NCBI GenBank assembly: GCA_010015655.1
Contig: ML976751.1
Span: 149,045 to 213,044 of the forward strand
Source: Bimuria novae-zelandiae CBS 107.79
Lineage: Eukaryota; Ascomycota; Dothideomycetes; Pleosporales; Didymosphaeriaceae
Length of the DNA: 64,000 bases
Direction of reading: 5' to 3'
Shown: positions 1 through 11,146 of the stretch, piece after piece
Numbering within the stretch: the stretch's first letter is position 1
Layout: each line of letters opens with the position of its first letter
The notes under the pieces: model-generated
Database searches by the model: none
What the model saw: the letters and a program-made list of their open reading frames with translations, nothing else
Told to the model about the DNA's origin: nothing
Position numbers and translations under genes: made by a program

Positions 1-2860
1 GCTCGCTTCCATCTCTCGGCGCAAGCCTCAACAAACAAAAGCCATCGTTCATCGCCTAGCAATCAAGCCTCTTGTTTCATGTCAATCAGCATTGTTTCTG
101 CCTATAGCGTGCACCGATTTTTTTTCCTACCACCACCCCTACTACCACTACACCGGCATCACCCATGACGTTACAGCTTGCCACTGAAAAGAGTACCCTT
201 TGCTGTTTTTTCTTTCTCTGACGTCTTGTGGGGTAGGGCACACCTGGACCTTCATCTCCAGCGTCCAGAGTTGCCCTTAAAAGTGCTTTTACTGCGTGGG
301 GCCGCTAGGACGGACACCATGACCCTGCAACGCTTCAGGAGGTGGATCTGTTGGGCATCAGGATAGACTTGTCAATATTAACAAGCGTTAACCTGACGTA
401 GCTGCCTTGGCACAAAGTACTGATGGGCAGAGCTGGCAGAGCCTAGGAGCCAACCGCTGAAGTTCCAGGCGGTTTACTCCCCTATGCCTCCTTTGGTGTA
501 GTATTTCCCATCGTGTGATCGGCAATCCGTCGACTACCATAGGTAGCCTAGCTTCGTAGTATCTCTTCCGATGACAACCGCCATACCGGCTCTTCGACGC
601 TGACCGACACCATCGCGAAGTTAGACGAATGAGATTCGAGTTGCGAGCTCATGCATAATCAAGGTGGGTGGGAATGGACTGTTCCCGTGCACAGAGCATT
701 GCTAGGCCTGGCATTCAAGGTTCAAAGTCTGGAGGTCACCGCCACCATGTTCACGTTACCTCGCACACAGCTGCGATTGAACAGCAAGATCCCGCTGTAC
801 AAGATGGGAAAGCTATAATCCGATACCCCACGATGATCTGCCACGCGACCCATCCATGGATGGTGTGTTCACACGTACTCCGGAAACCCAGGAGCACTTG
901 AGGCTCGAGCTAAACGGCGCGTGCATACTAGCTGACGTTGATCCAGTTCCTTGGGTCTGCGCCTTGCATTAAAGAACGCACCAAGATCGTGCGATGCTTA
1001 CCGTCGGCCGACTCAAAATCGGCCACGAAAAACCTCTTCTTCACGATAGCCCGAGGCAATGCGGGTCTATGGATGCCGTCATAGTCCAAATGTTTGCCGA
1101 TTGATGTACTGTCTGAATTCTTCAAACCCAGCATCAGCTACCTTACAATTATAGCACATACTCGCTCGAACATACGACCATGTTGTCAAGTAAGCGCCGC
1201 GTAATCAGCTGACAGCGCACTGTCAGCCGTTATCTCAAACGACTTCATTTCCCGAGCTTCGCTCCTTCCTGTTCATCCAATTCGTTCAAATGCAGCTTCC
1301 CTCCCAGACGCTGGGTACCATAAGTACAATAAGTCATACCGCGAATCCTTGATTCTGACAGGATGCTTGAACCACCGGAAAGATTACAGTAACCCAGGCG
1401 GCGGCCTATGCTTACGGGAGCCGACCGGGAGCCGACCGGGCGCCTTCAAATGTTTCTGCTAGGAATCACCGTCACTATCGGCGCATATCAGCGACTGCCT
1501 GCTGAGCCTACCACAAGCTACGATAGGAGCGTTTCATTGCACAACATGTGGAATCAGCAAAGGCAGTCAGCTTTCTCGCATTAGGTCATTTGGAATCATA
1601 TGCAACAGCCTTTTGGAGCCACCCATATCACTTACGAGGTGAGAAATCGCACGCTGGCAGCGTAATATCTCAACGGAGCGAACTTAGCCGCTGTGCAGAC
1701 CTTCATTACTCCCAGCACTACATTCGTGGAAAACGTTGAACCATTGGATTCGGCAGCATACTTTCCTGTACATCGCTCCACAATGGCCGTGTCGGTCATG
1801 TAGCAATTTTCCTTCCCATTTTTGCTCCATGGTATCACTGGAATGGATATTCGATTCTCCAAGATGACCTTCTCAACGGACTACCTTGAACACCATCGGC
1901 GCAATAGTCCTGTTCAGCTACAAAAGGGCTTGTGCACTGAGCATGATCATTCCAAGTTGCAACGTCGCTTACAGCGTTTATTCTCTGACAGAGAGTCTTG
2001 AACAGGACCTACCTGGGTGTTCCGTTCGGTTTCGCTCAGTGATCGTGGATGACGACGACTTTGTCCGTAGACGCATCCTCGTGCGTACGATCTAGCGTAC
2101 AAAGTTCGGCCACAGCAAGTTGCTTTTACTGCAGAAATGAAGAAGTTCAGCGTGAGTGGCAACAGCGTGAGGAGCCTCCGGCCAGGGCCACAGCTTCGAG
2201 AATGTAGCACGTGATCTTAAGGTGCAACAATTATTTCCATACAGAATGCTGAAGTACAGGAGGATACCATCAGGTGTACACCCTGTGATTTCCGAGATTC
2301 TTCAGGAGGCTGAGTGTATCGTTGGCTCCAAAGACCAACTCACTTGGCAGAACATTTCTGACATGGTTCAGTCATCGCAAAGCCTCGAACTCTAACACGG
2401 CTTATCCGTCGTGATGTTAGAATACCAAGGCTTTAACGCGCTGGTGGTCGAAGTTCAGGTTCAACCGGGTCTTCGCTTACAGGAGATAGCCCCGCAGTCC
2501 AGGTCAATCTGGGGTAATTCGTGGAGAATTTTCGGCCCCTGCAAACAACAACCATGGACTAGGCAATGATTCTCCGCAGGCGCATTTCCCCAGCGCGGCC
2601 GAAAGAAGCACGTGCTTTTTAACCATCATTGTGAGCTTGGCGATGGCAGCCAAGATCTGAGCATCGTGTTTACTCGCTTGTGATTCACGGAAACTCAATA
2701 CCGCCGTTGGATTGCTCCTATCGTAGGACATACGCCTCAAAAGCATCAGGCGTAGCACGAAGAACTTGGTAAACAGAGGACGATCAAGCCTTGCGTGCAG
2801 CTTCATGGTCACATTTTATCTTTTTAGGCTGCGAAGGCGTCGACAATGCTGGGCCAGCAG
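1..2860. other. Gene-free stretch, no supported gene
   Basis: Base composition is near 50% GC, but the open frames are short (under about 105 codons), overlap on both strands and show no recognisable domain, signal peptide or intron structure. A short direct repeat of about 10 bp (GGGAGCCGACC) occurs near 1418-1440. The last part (about 2820-2972) is the promoter and 5' leader of the pectate lyase gene. A decayed gene cannot be excluded. Confidence 0.5.
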
Positions 2861-2864
2861 CGAC

Positions 2865-2872
2865 TATATAAA
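2865..2872 (+). promoter_or_regulatory. TATA box of the pectate lyase gene
   Basis: TATATAAA lies 101 bp upstream of the chosen ATG at 2973, a normal distance for a regulated fungal gene with a 60-80 bp leader. A perfect TATA box fits an inducible secreted enzyme. This is inferred from sequence and position only. Confidence 0.6.
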
Positions 2873-2972
2873 GGCGGATAGCTACCTATGAATTTGATCA
2901 GCTCCAGCAACCAACTCCATTGGATCCCACTTGAGACTTTTTGATATCTCTTTTTCAATCTCTACCGTCAAG

Positions 2973-4075
2973 ATGAAAGTCACAGGTGGATTGATCGTAT
3001 CTTTGCTGCCAGCTCTATCTCAATGTGCCGCAATCGATCGTCGACAGAATGGTGATGGACCACAAGGAGGTGCCGACGCTACTCAAGGTGACCTCGGAGC
3101 CCGACCACCACCACGGTTTCCTTTCCCAGTCATCGAGTTCCCCACGGCTAAGGAAACTGTCGTTCTCAATGAGACAATGTACATCCAACCTGGCCAAGTC
3201 TTTGACGGACAGATGAAACGTTATGAGCGTGCCGAGGGGAGCTGTAATGAGCAGGCCGAAGGCACCGACGCTGATACGGTCTTCAATCTGCTTCCTGGCT
3301 CGACAATTCGGAACGTCATCATTGGGAAGCACCAGGCTGAAGGCATCCATGCTTTGGGAGATGCATGGGTTGAGAATGGTGAGCGGCCTCTTGCTCCGTT
3401 ATCATAATACATGTTTGCTAATTTAGCTACTAGTATGGTGGGAAGACGTCTGCGAGGACGCACTTACTTCCAAGGGCCTGAACACTCAATTGCGAGTCAT
3501 CGGTGGTGGAGCACGCAACGCCACAGACAAGGTACACTTCACCCAATACCACTCTGCCCTCAAGTACTTTACTAACATCCACACTCAGATCTTCCAAGAC
3601 AACTCCCTTGGGGGCAAATTTAACATCACTGGCTTCTATGCGGAAACTTTCGGAACATTCTACCAGTCCTGCGGCAACTGCTTGAATCAGGCAAAGCGCA
3701 ACGTCACCATCCAGAACGTCATCGCCATCAACGGCACCAGAATGGGCATAGTGCGTCACTCCCCCCCTCCCCCACACTCCTTACTCAAAACAAACCATCA
3801 CGTGCTAAATTATCCTGCAGATCAACCCCAACTACGGCGACGAATACCGCCTCAAGGACTCCCAGATCAAGGATCTCACCCGCATGGTGGACAAGGAGAT
3901 TGGCAACAACGTGCAGACGGTGCCGTACACGGTTGGCACCGGGCCTGATGAGAAGTACGCGCTGTACAATGAGAGCCGGGATGCTATTACGGCGTTTGAG
4001 GGTGAGGTGTTGAATCAGTATACCCCTGAGGAGCCGTATGAGTGGTTGTCGGAGTTTTGGACGGGTGGGGCGTAG
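2973..4075 (+). CDS. Secreted pectate lyase, polysaccharide lyase family 3 (PL3)
   Basis: The enzyme cleaves de-esterified pectin by beta-elimination in the plant cell wall. Four exons fit: 2973-3378, 3434-3531, 3589-3750 and 3821-4075, giving 306 aa in an uninterrupted frame. The start at 2973 gives an N-terminal signal peptide (about residues 1-20, hydrophobic, ending at SQCAA). The frame is open back to 2931 but has no ATG there. Family landmarks appear in order: a QAEGIH stretch, VWWEDVCEDA created by splicing intron 1 at AG 3432-3433, IGGGARNA.DKIFQDN across intron 2, and the paired-cysteine QSCGNC. The protein is longer than a typical PL3 of 220-260 aa because of an N-terminal Gly/Pro-rich linker and a C-terminal tail. 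An upstream TATA box at 2865 suggests inducible expression. It is isolated, with no neighbouring pectin genes, and no inactivating change is visible. Confidence 0.9.
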
Positions 4076-5050
4076 AGGGTGGGGAGGTTGTGGGAGGCGA
4101 GGCGGGTGTAGAGTAGAAGAGTAATTTATGTGTTATTTCTGAACTGATGTGCAATTTGGGGGGTTGAGGGGTTCTGTGAGGGAATATTCGAGGGTTGTGT
4201 TGATCTGACTGAGGTTTCTTGCTGGGTGATTGGTTCTGGATGGGAATCCAGACGTAGTTCTCACTTGAGCAGCACACCACATATGTGGTAACTTGGAAGA
4301 ACGACCTGATTTCAGTGTACTCTTTTGCACTGTTATGTTCTTTGGTCCCCATTAGAACCTTAGGACCATGCTTCTTGGAAAGAATATTGTCAGTTCTCGG
4401 TCAAAAAGCAGGCCACCATACACTGTTTCCGCTTTCGGAAACGTTGTTCCCGTACTTTAATTTTAAAACAACGTTTGACAGACTTGTTACTTCAAGAAGG
4501 GACTTACAATGACGGCAAGACTAGGATTCTTATCCGGGCATGCGCTACGAGGTGGTGGTTATCCGAAGCTTCTAGTCGTGCCTCGGTCCGTTCCAAGCTT
4601 TCCCCACACGACGCTAACCCCGCACACTTGCTTCGGTCTTGCGCGTTTTTGTAACAGCCTCTACAAGCACTGAGGTCTTCACCTCGGCTCGCGTGGAGGC
4701 TGAAGTCGAACTATAACCTTTCGTGATGGCTCCATGTGGACTGAAGCTCAAGCGGGCTGGATTGAAGTACTTGTGTGCTTCCTACCGGATTTGTCCGCCT
4801 TGAATTCGTCGCATTTTTGGTATAGAAAGAGAACATGTCGGCCACCACATATGCGGTAGTTGAAAATGGGATGCGGAGTGAGTGATTCTGATCCTTGTTT
4901 TTCTGGGAAGAAGGCGAGCTGACTTGTTCCATTGTCTAGTCTATAGGAGTACGAATTCAGTTGATATCCCTAACATTGATCTTCCATCGTTAGTCTTTGG
5001 TATGCTGCCCTATATCTTACATGAGGCTGGAGTCGGCCATATATAACCAT
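4076..5050. other. Intergenic region between pectate lyase and acyl-CoA ligase
   Basis: No gene is supported. It contains the 3' region of the pectate lyase and, near 4274 and 4847, two CCACATATG-type near-palindromes in loosely similar surroundings. A TATATAA element at about 5040 precedes an ATG at 5058 that may or may not start the next gene. Confidence 0.4.
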
Positions 5051-5177
5051 AAGAGCAATGGGCCGTGAGGTTACTTGTCCTAGGGAAACCGAGTACTTTT
5101 GACACCATTGACTCTGTAGCCGACCTTTGCTCATGCGAGTGTAGTACCCTGCACAAAGACAACTTCACTAATGACAG

Positions 5178-6937
5178 TCCACAGAGTCAGAACACACCCT
5201 CGCAGAAGACAACACCCCGCTTCACATCTCCGCCGCAAATCCCAACGTCTTCCTAACCAAAGCCACCCTCCGAGCTCTCGCCGAACGCATCGCCCACTTC
5301 CTCCGCACCACCTTCTCTATTGGCGCACAGGATCCCTACAAAGATGTCGTGGTTATGTGCTCTTCGCTGCAACCTGCGGCTCCCGCTGCATTCTGGGGTA
5401 TCATAGCCGCGGGAGGCGTGTTCAGCGCGGCATCGCACAGCTTTACGTCCGAGGAGCTGGCGCGGCAGGTCAAGCACGGGAACAGCAAACTTTTGATCGT
5501 CAGCCAGGACAAAATTGAGCTGGGGAAGAAGGCGGCGCAACTGGCGGGCTTGGGGTTGGACAGAGTAGTTGTGCTGGAGAGCGAGCCGAGCTGGGAGTTT
5601 CGGGTGCTTGAGGGCGGGAAGCAGACGGATACTGTGAATGGTCCCAGATTGACGTGGAGGAGAGTAACAGACTTGGAAGAGCTGAAAAGGAGTTTGATTG
5701 TGCTGTTGTATAGCTCTGGAACCACTGGCGTGCCGAAAGGTAGGTAACTCAAATGGTCTGGCAGAGGTAAAACGTGCTGACATAGACAGGCGTCATGCTC
5801 TCGCACTACAACATAGTCGCTGAGCTCTACATCCCCAGCGTCCACGCCCGAAAACATGTAATGGATTCGGTCGCTCGCGGCGAGCCTGCGCCCGCACCGT
5901 ATCGTACCCTCGCCCATGTTCCGATCGCTCACATTGCCGGCGTCCACGGCTATCTCATTGCACCAATGTTCTCCAACGGCGCGGTCTACTGGATGGACAA
6001 GTTCGAGTGGAAGAAGTTTCTGCAATACTTCAAGGACCTCCAGATCACCGCGTTCTGGACCGTCCCCAGTATCTTCCTGAGAATAGCGAAAGACCCTGCT
6101 GTCACAGACCAATTTGACTCCGTTGAGAATGCCATGACGGGTGCCGCGCCCATGGATAAGGAGCTGCAGAATGCGGCGAATGCGAAGATTGGAAAGGGGA
6201 AGGTGAGGATTGGAGCCACGTGGGGCTTGAGCGAGACAACGGTGCGCGCGGAACCCCTATACCCACACTCTGCTCCACAGTGTATACGATACCTCTGTGT
6301 GTGCCTAGGGTGCTGACAGGATTTTTAGGGCTCCGTAACATCCATGCCCCGCGGCTCCTCCGACACCACGGGCTCCATCTCACCCGTCCTCCCTAACATG
6401 GAGCTCCGCATCGTGGACGACACGTACCGCGACGTCGAGCCCGGCCAGCCAGGCGAGATCCTCGTCCGCGGCCCCGTCGTTACAAACGGGTACTACGCCA
6501 ATCCCGCTGCGACCGCTGCATCCTTCCACGACGGCTGGTTCCTGACCGGCGACATCGCCGTCGAGCGTGATGGGAAATTTTACATCGTCGACCGCAAGAA
6601 GGAGCTCATCAAGTACAAGGGCCTGCAGATTGCACCCGCGGAGCTAGAGGCGCTACTCATCACGCATGAGGAGATCGAGGAAGCGGCGGTGGTGGGCGTG
6701 CCGGTTGAAGGCGGCAGCGAGGTTCCGAGGGCGTATGTGGTGTTGAGGAGGGTGGGGGCGCTGAGTGAGGAGAATGTGAAGCGGTTTGTGAAGGGGAGGG
6801 TCGCGGAATATAAAGAGTTGAGGGGCGGAGTGAGGTTTGTGGATGAGTTGCCAAAGAATGCGATAGGGAAGATTTTGAGGAGGGAGTTGAGGGATAGGGC
6901 GAGGGAGGAGGAGGAGGGGGTGAAGGCTAGGCTGTAG
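5178..6937 (+). CDS. AMP-forming acyl-CoA ligase (4-coumarate-CoA-ligase-like), 5' end unresolved
   Basis: The enzyme adenylates a carboxylic acid and transfers it to CoA. Exons 5178-5739, 5790-6241 and 6329-6937 give 540 aa in frame. Visible motifs: the phosphate-binding loop YSSGTTGVPKG (about 178-188, across intron 1), WGLSETT (about 332-338, at the end of exon 2), the hinge TGD (about 411) with IVDRKKELIKYKG, and the C-terminal PKNAIGKILRREL with the catalytic lysine (about 516). The protein ends in ARL, which fits a type 1 peroxisomal targeting signal. The true start is not settled. The frame is closed by a TGA at 5172, and a 3' splice site (CTAAT...ACAG, ending 5177) suggests a small upstream exon, perhaps from ATG 5058. 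About 25 residues are missing relative to usual family members. The substrate cannot be predicted; candidates are fatty, aryl or dicarboxylic acids. Confidence 0.85.
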
Positions 6938-7080
6938 ATGAGCGGGTTTGTAGGGCTGGGAGCGGAAAGATGAAGGGCGGTTGTGTAGGAGTAAAGTGAC
7001 GGGTGACATTTAGCTGTGGCTGACATTACTGGTCCTGTGATAATATAGATGAGGACAGTGATGGGCCTGGACGTCTTTGA

Positions 7081-7287
7081 GGTCACTTACTAGCTGAATA
7101 GGACGGCACGCCCATCGACCTCGTTTCCGAATGTAGCAATTGAGACGGGTGTTTCCCTGCGCGCAACATGTTTGATTTGCGGTCACTCACCAGCTGGATG
7201 GGACGGCACACGCATAATACTTATTTACAAAAACAGCAATCAAGATTGATGTTTCCATTGATTGTGCGTGCAGCGTGTTTGAAATGC
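7081..7287. repeat. Diverged tandem duplication, two ~100-bp units
   Basis: Unit 1 (7081-7180) and unit 2 (7181-7287) share blocks in the same order: GGTCACT, CAGCTGGATGGGACGGCAC or its variant, TAGCAAT/CAGCAAT, GTTTCC, and CATGTTTGATTTGC or its variant. Together they fill the promoter-proximal region of the gene at 7392. Confidence 0.7.
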
Positions 7288-7391
7288 TACTATAAGAACA
7301 GACGTTCGTATCCTTATCCATTTCCCGCTGCCACACAACCTCCATACACCTGTTTTCGTCTGATTCTTTCTCGATTGCGGGAAACTTCACC

Positions 7392-7942
7392 ATGTCAGCA
7401 GAATCCCCAGCACCCCCTTCGGTCTTCTATCGCGCACAGCATCGCCGCTCTTTCACCCACTACGACTCTCAATACGGCTTCGAAGCGCAAGGAAGGTACT
7501 TGATGGACTACTCCCACTGGATCAACAAACAAAAAATCGAGTCACATCTGAACCGGAATGCACGTCCTCTTGAACCTACTCCCTTCATATCGGTATTCGA
7601 CAATAGAGGTATAAAATAGACGCCTGGGATAATTCGAGCAATATTTATATTCTAACTTGAAACGCAGCCTCCGCCAACAGCCGCGCTCAAATCTTCCGCA
7701 ACAGAGGTTATAGGGATGTGTTCATAGCAGAGATTCGCCCAGGGGGCCTAGAGTGCACTAGTCTTCCGCTCCGCTTTTTCGAGGGTGTGGTAGATCTTCC
7801 GGCGTGGATAGCTCCCGAGGGTACTATCTTTTTGTCGAGCGCAGATTTGCGTCGTTATTTGCATGTTGATGTTGCAATAAGTGACAGGCATGAATGGTTG
7901 GCCATCGAGTGGATTCCGGCGAGTATGATTAGGGTAATCTGA
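7392..7942 (+). CDS. Hypothetical 163-aa protein, possible ADP-ribosyltransferase-like fold
   Basis: Two exons (7392-7608, 7668-7942) join in frame to 163 aa. The intron has a good branch site (CTAAC) and a CAG acceptor. The protein has an N-terminal FYRAQH block, a central PFISVFDNRG segment and a C-terminal block ending EWIPASMI. This order (an R-containing first strand, an F-I-S-V strand, then a D-V-x-I-x-E-I strand) resembles the small fungal proteins of DUF7587 or ADP-ribosyltransferase-like families. I cannot confirm the family, and the catalytic glutamate is not certain. There is no signal peptide or membrane segment. Clean splicing and good codon use support a real gene; function is unknown. 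Confidence 0.6.
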
Positions 7943-8150
7943 TGCGGATAATGGAGTACCTTTGATTTTGAAAGGGTGGAGCACGGATGTTGCTTCGGGG
8001 CTACTGGAGTATTTTATCTATCTGGAACCGTTCATCGTCTCGATGGTCAGTGATTTCAAAATTTGATATACAGTGCACCCGTGTTTGAAATGGACCTGTG
8101 GACGCGCCTCATCTAAACGAAGCAGTTGTTCTTTCCTTCCCCAAGTCCTC

Positions 8151-8151
<1 letters not shown>

Positions 8152-8190
<39 letters not shown>
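8152..8190. repeat. Homopolymer of 39 C
   Basis: An uninterrupted run of C. The exact length is likely to be unreliable in an assembly and variable between strains. Confidence 0.9.
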
Positions 8191-8192
<2 letters not shown>

Positions 8193-8739
8193 CCATGAGT
8201 CCGCATCAACAACTCAAGAGTGTCTCGAAGTTTCTTTCAACTACCTCTTCTGGCGCACGAGTATTGCCACTATCTTGTCGTTGTATCGTCGCTCTCGGCA
8301 CGTTTCTCGGCGGTCGGTATGAACGTCACTCCGCTCCGCCCTCACGTCTTCGCACGGCATAAAAATTTTTGTCCTCCTAAGACCAGCGGGCGTCATCTGA
8401 GTCTCCACCATGACTCCCGCTGACCACGAAGGTGACCCCGAGTCGTCCGGGTCCTCCGGGCATCTTATAGCTACGCCGCAACGTCCATGGGAATTATAAA
8501 GCCCACATCTCCAATCGCCGCTCCGATGGGATCTAGACTCTTTGTCTGGGGTATTCAAGGCGCTAATGTTATCGCCGCGCAAACGTCCGCTCCAACAACG
8601 CGTCGCGGCGGACGGCTAGACCGGAACTCTGCAGCGGAGCTTGGAACCTTATTTGCGGCAGCGGGCGCTGAGTTATCGTCGCGCATGGGGTTTTACCAAA
8701 GCATGCTGGGGCGCGGACGATCCGATAGGGCGAGGGGCG

Positions 8740-8763
8740 GGGGTTAGGGTTTTAGGGTTTAGG
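8740..8763 (+). repeat. Short telomere-like TTAGGG stretch
   Basis: GGGTTAGGG, TTTTAGGG and TTTAGG follow each other in about 24 bp. Fungal telomeres are usually TTAGGG arrays. This is a short degenerate interstitial block, not a chromosome end. Confidence 0.5.
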
Positions 8764-9092
8764 CGTTGAACGTTGGTTGCACATCTCCGACCTGAAGTGC
8801 GGGGGCAGTGGAGCCTGCAGATTTGAGGAGTCTATATGTATGGGCGGTTCCCACGATGGATGGCATCACAGCTGAATTGCTTCACGGTACCTTCACATCG
8901 GTCACGAGGACATTCATTCGACGCCAAGGCATCACATCGAGGACTTGAAGAAGCATTGATTAATCATCTTCACGAATCGAAATCTCCATTTATATCCAAC
9001 CACCGGCTCCCCTCATCCAGTCCAACGCATACAAAGTCTACACCGCGAACACGCATACAAACAACGCACACATCGTCATCTCCAAAGTCACG

Positions 9093-9317
9093 ATGTCCAC
9101 CGCACCCACCTACGTCTACATCCCCAACCTCATCGGCGGCCAAATGCTTCGCATTCCCATGCATGAAGAAGAAGACACCGACCTCGACATCCCCTCCATC
9201 CCGTCACCGTCAGACCTCACGATCGACACGTCCGCGCTGCGCATCCCCGCCCGCGATACTTCACCAGCACCGAGCGACGACTCCTCCGCCGTGGAGAGCG
9301 TCGAAGAGAACGAGTGA
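9093..9317 (+). CDS. Possible small acidic protein, 74 aa
   Basis: An uninterrupted frame from ATG 9093 has strongly C-ending codons, as in neighbouring genes. The product starts MSTAPTYVYIPNL and is rich in Asp, Glu, Ser and Pro in its second half, so it is probably disordered there. No domain, signal peptide or membrane segment is seen. A TTATATCC element lies about 100 bp upstream. It is not recognised and could be a chance frame. Confidence 0.4.
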   Translation: MSTAPTYVYIPNLIGGQMLRIPMHEEEDTDLDIPSIPSPSDLTIDTSALRIPARDTSPAPSDDSSAVESVEENE

Positions 9318-9885
9318 TAAAGCTTCGTCACAGGGGGCAGTTTTGATGGACGATTCGAGACGATCTGTGGATCTTTGCCTGCGAGCCTGAGACCATGTGG
9401 AGAGGGTGTGGGGCAAGTGTCGCGGCACATGTCATCGAACACACACGCGACACGCGACACGCGACACACGACAGCACCCCAACAAAAAAGCACGCCATTG
9501 GGTTTGAGAATGCGATAGTCGCCTTCGCAGAGGGTGCCGACACGTGCAGTCAGCCGGACACGGTACGAGGAGGACCTTGAGTCGCTTTGAGAAAAGTTTT
9601 CCAGGGGACCGCGTAGAGGGGTGCAACGAGAAAAGTGGGGATGGATATTTTTTGTTTTTGTTTATGAGATTGATGAGTTTATGAGATACCACTTATTACT
9701 ATTTAATGCCAATTTATTTTGCGTACTAATTAGTCTGTCCCCTGTATACATCTGTCCCAACCCGACCCATGGACGACTCAGTGCCACGTGACGTGCTACG
9801 ACCGACATCCAACTTGAACATATTCAAACACATCCCGTCGACAAACCACCATCATCTTTTCTTCTATGTGAGGTAATACCTTGCC
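9318..9885. other. Intergenic, short (CGCGACA)n repeat
   Basis: This lies between two convergent genes. About 9438-9472 holds a small direct repeat of CGCGACA/CACGCGA units. Nothing else is recognised. Confidence 0.4.
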
Positions 9886-10860
9886 CTAGTACAATCTCGT
9901 AATCCTCCTCTTAACCCTGTCCTTCCTCCCTCCACACCTCGCACTCGCCACTTCCGCAGCACACCGCTCGCACCTCTCAGGTGCATTCTGCAACTCCACA
10001 CGCTCTTGTGCCTTCGCTTTGCACCACTCTCTAACCTCCTTCCAAACACACTTCTCCTCATCCTTCTCCTCATCCTTCCCCTCTCGCACAGCAGCAGCCC
10101 GCGAAGCACACGCCGCACACGCCGCACACACCTCCTCCGTAGTAGCAATACCAATCACGCACTGTTCAACGCTGCCCGACCTCAACATGCGCGGGAGACG
10201 CAGCTCAAGAGGAGCCGCACTTCTTGAGGGAGGAGGGCATGAGACTTTCCAGATCCGCGGCGGTCTGTACCTAAAATGGTACGCAGCGACATGGCCCGGT
10301 GCCAACAGGATATCTCCAGGCAGACCCGCGCTTCTGCGGCGTTTGGGCGATGAAGTGTACCGCATGTGCGGTTGGCGGGATATAGCGCACGCCTGCGGGT
10401 CGTAAAAGCCACGAAGCTCGCGCGAGGCGGGTGGAAAAGCAGCCCGTGCGTGTAGAGGTCGGTCTCCTGCTGGCGGGGTTGAAGGCGAGAGGGTGGGACA
10501 TGGATCCGAGGGTGTACCTGCGGAGCTATCTGATGACCAAGGTGGGTGCTCGTATTCGGGAGGAGGTGTTCCAGGGGCACTTGGTGCGGTAACCCATCCG
10601 TCGGAGTCGGAGTCGGAGGCGCAGCTCTCATATTCCGAGTTGGAGGAGTGCTCGCTCGTGCTGCGTTTCACGTGGTGGAGGTCTTCGAAGAGGGGGTCTC
10701 GGTTCTCGTTGCTGCTTGGAGAGGGGGTGTCTTCGGGTGCGTCCGAGAGGTCGCTGCGAGGTATGGGGGTAGCTTTAGATACGTGCATCATGTGGTAGAA
10801 TACGACGCAAGACAGCCCGATAAGGAAGCCGAAGGCGAATATGGGGATCCAGGACAACAT
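9886..10860 (-). CDS. Hypothetical single-pass membrane protein, 324 aa
   Basis: A single-exon frame on the minus strand. Residues 4-24 form a strongly hydrophobic segment (IPIFAFGFLIGLSCVVFY) at the extreme N-terminus, which suggests a signal anchor. The next ~140 residues are Ser/Pro/Asp/Glu-rich and probably disordered. The C-terminal third is basic, with clustered cysteines (CAACAAC, CERCAAE) and an acidic DEEKDEEK stretch between them. No family is recognised. Length, codon bias and the N-terminal anchor support a real gene. The start is the first ATG of the frame. Its promoter abuts the AT-rich transposon block beginning at 11147. Confidence 0.65.
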   Translation of the reverse strand: MLSWIPIFAFGFLIGLSCVVFYHMMHVSKATPIPRSDLSDAPEDTPSPSSNENRDPLFEDLHHVKRSTSEHSSNSEYESCASDSDSDGWVTAPSAPGTPPPEYEHPPWSSDSSAGTPSDPCPTLSPSTPPAGDRPLHARAAFPPASRELRGFYDPQACAISRQPHMRYTSSPKRRRSAGLPGDILLAPGHVAAYHFRYRPPRIWKVSCPPPSRSAAPLELRLPRMLRSGSVEQCVIGIATTEEVCAACAACASRAAAVREGKDEEKDEEKCVWKEVREWCKAKAQERVELQNAPERCERCAAEVASARCGGRKDRVKRRITRLY

Positions 10861-11146
10861 GGTTTGTGGAGTTGGGATGACTGGAGGGCACGTTCTATTG
10901 TGCGATATTTGAAAGTTTGCAGTGTGGGGTTGACGAGGTGAGAGCCATGGTTCCTACTCGAAATGAAGGCAGATTTTGAAAAAAAAAAAAAAGTGATTGT
11001 AGACTTTTGGTTGGGGAGATGAATATCATGGAACGGGATCCCAAGGTGATACTGTATCAAGGGTGAATAAGGGGGATGTGAAGATAGAAAATGATCGAAG
11101 ACTCGTATCGATATATGTAGCCACGTGACTGACGCCAGAGGCAGTA
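10861..11146. other. Promoter region and edge of the AT block
   Basis: This is the upstream region of the minus-strand gene ending at 10860. It contains a run of 15 A (10979-10993). It ends at the TA dinucleotide (11145-11146) that flanks the first pogo element. Confidence 0.5.

Larger units (their letters stand above)
7943..9092. other. Gene-free stretch with low-complexity tracts
   Basis: No gene is supported. Frames crossing the poly-C run encode polyproline or polyglycine and are artefacts. It contains the 39-C run (8152-8190) and a short telomere-like stretch (8740-8763). Confidence 0.45.

Noticed and set aside
178..2812. Several open frames of 60-100 codons on both strands
   Set aside because: No domain, signal, conserved motif or intron structure. 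They overlap each other and match chance expectation at this GC content.
3015..3777. Antisense frames over the pectate lyase
   Set aside because: Shadows of the PL3 exons. The sense gene has clear motifs and splice sites.
5058..5069. ATG with a possible 4-codon first exon for the acyl-CoA ligase
   Set aside because: It can be spliced in frame (donor GTTACT, acceptor ending 5177), but the donor is poor and the exon tiny. An alternative donor at 5065 with acceptor 5184 also fits, so no start was assigned.
8018..8362. Polyglycine or polyproline frames across the C run
   Set aside because: Products of the homopolymer only; the frame depends on an unreliable run length.
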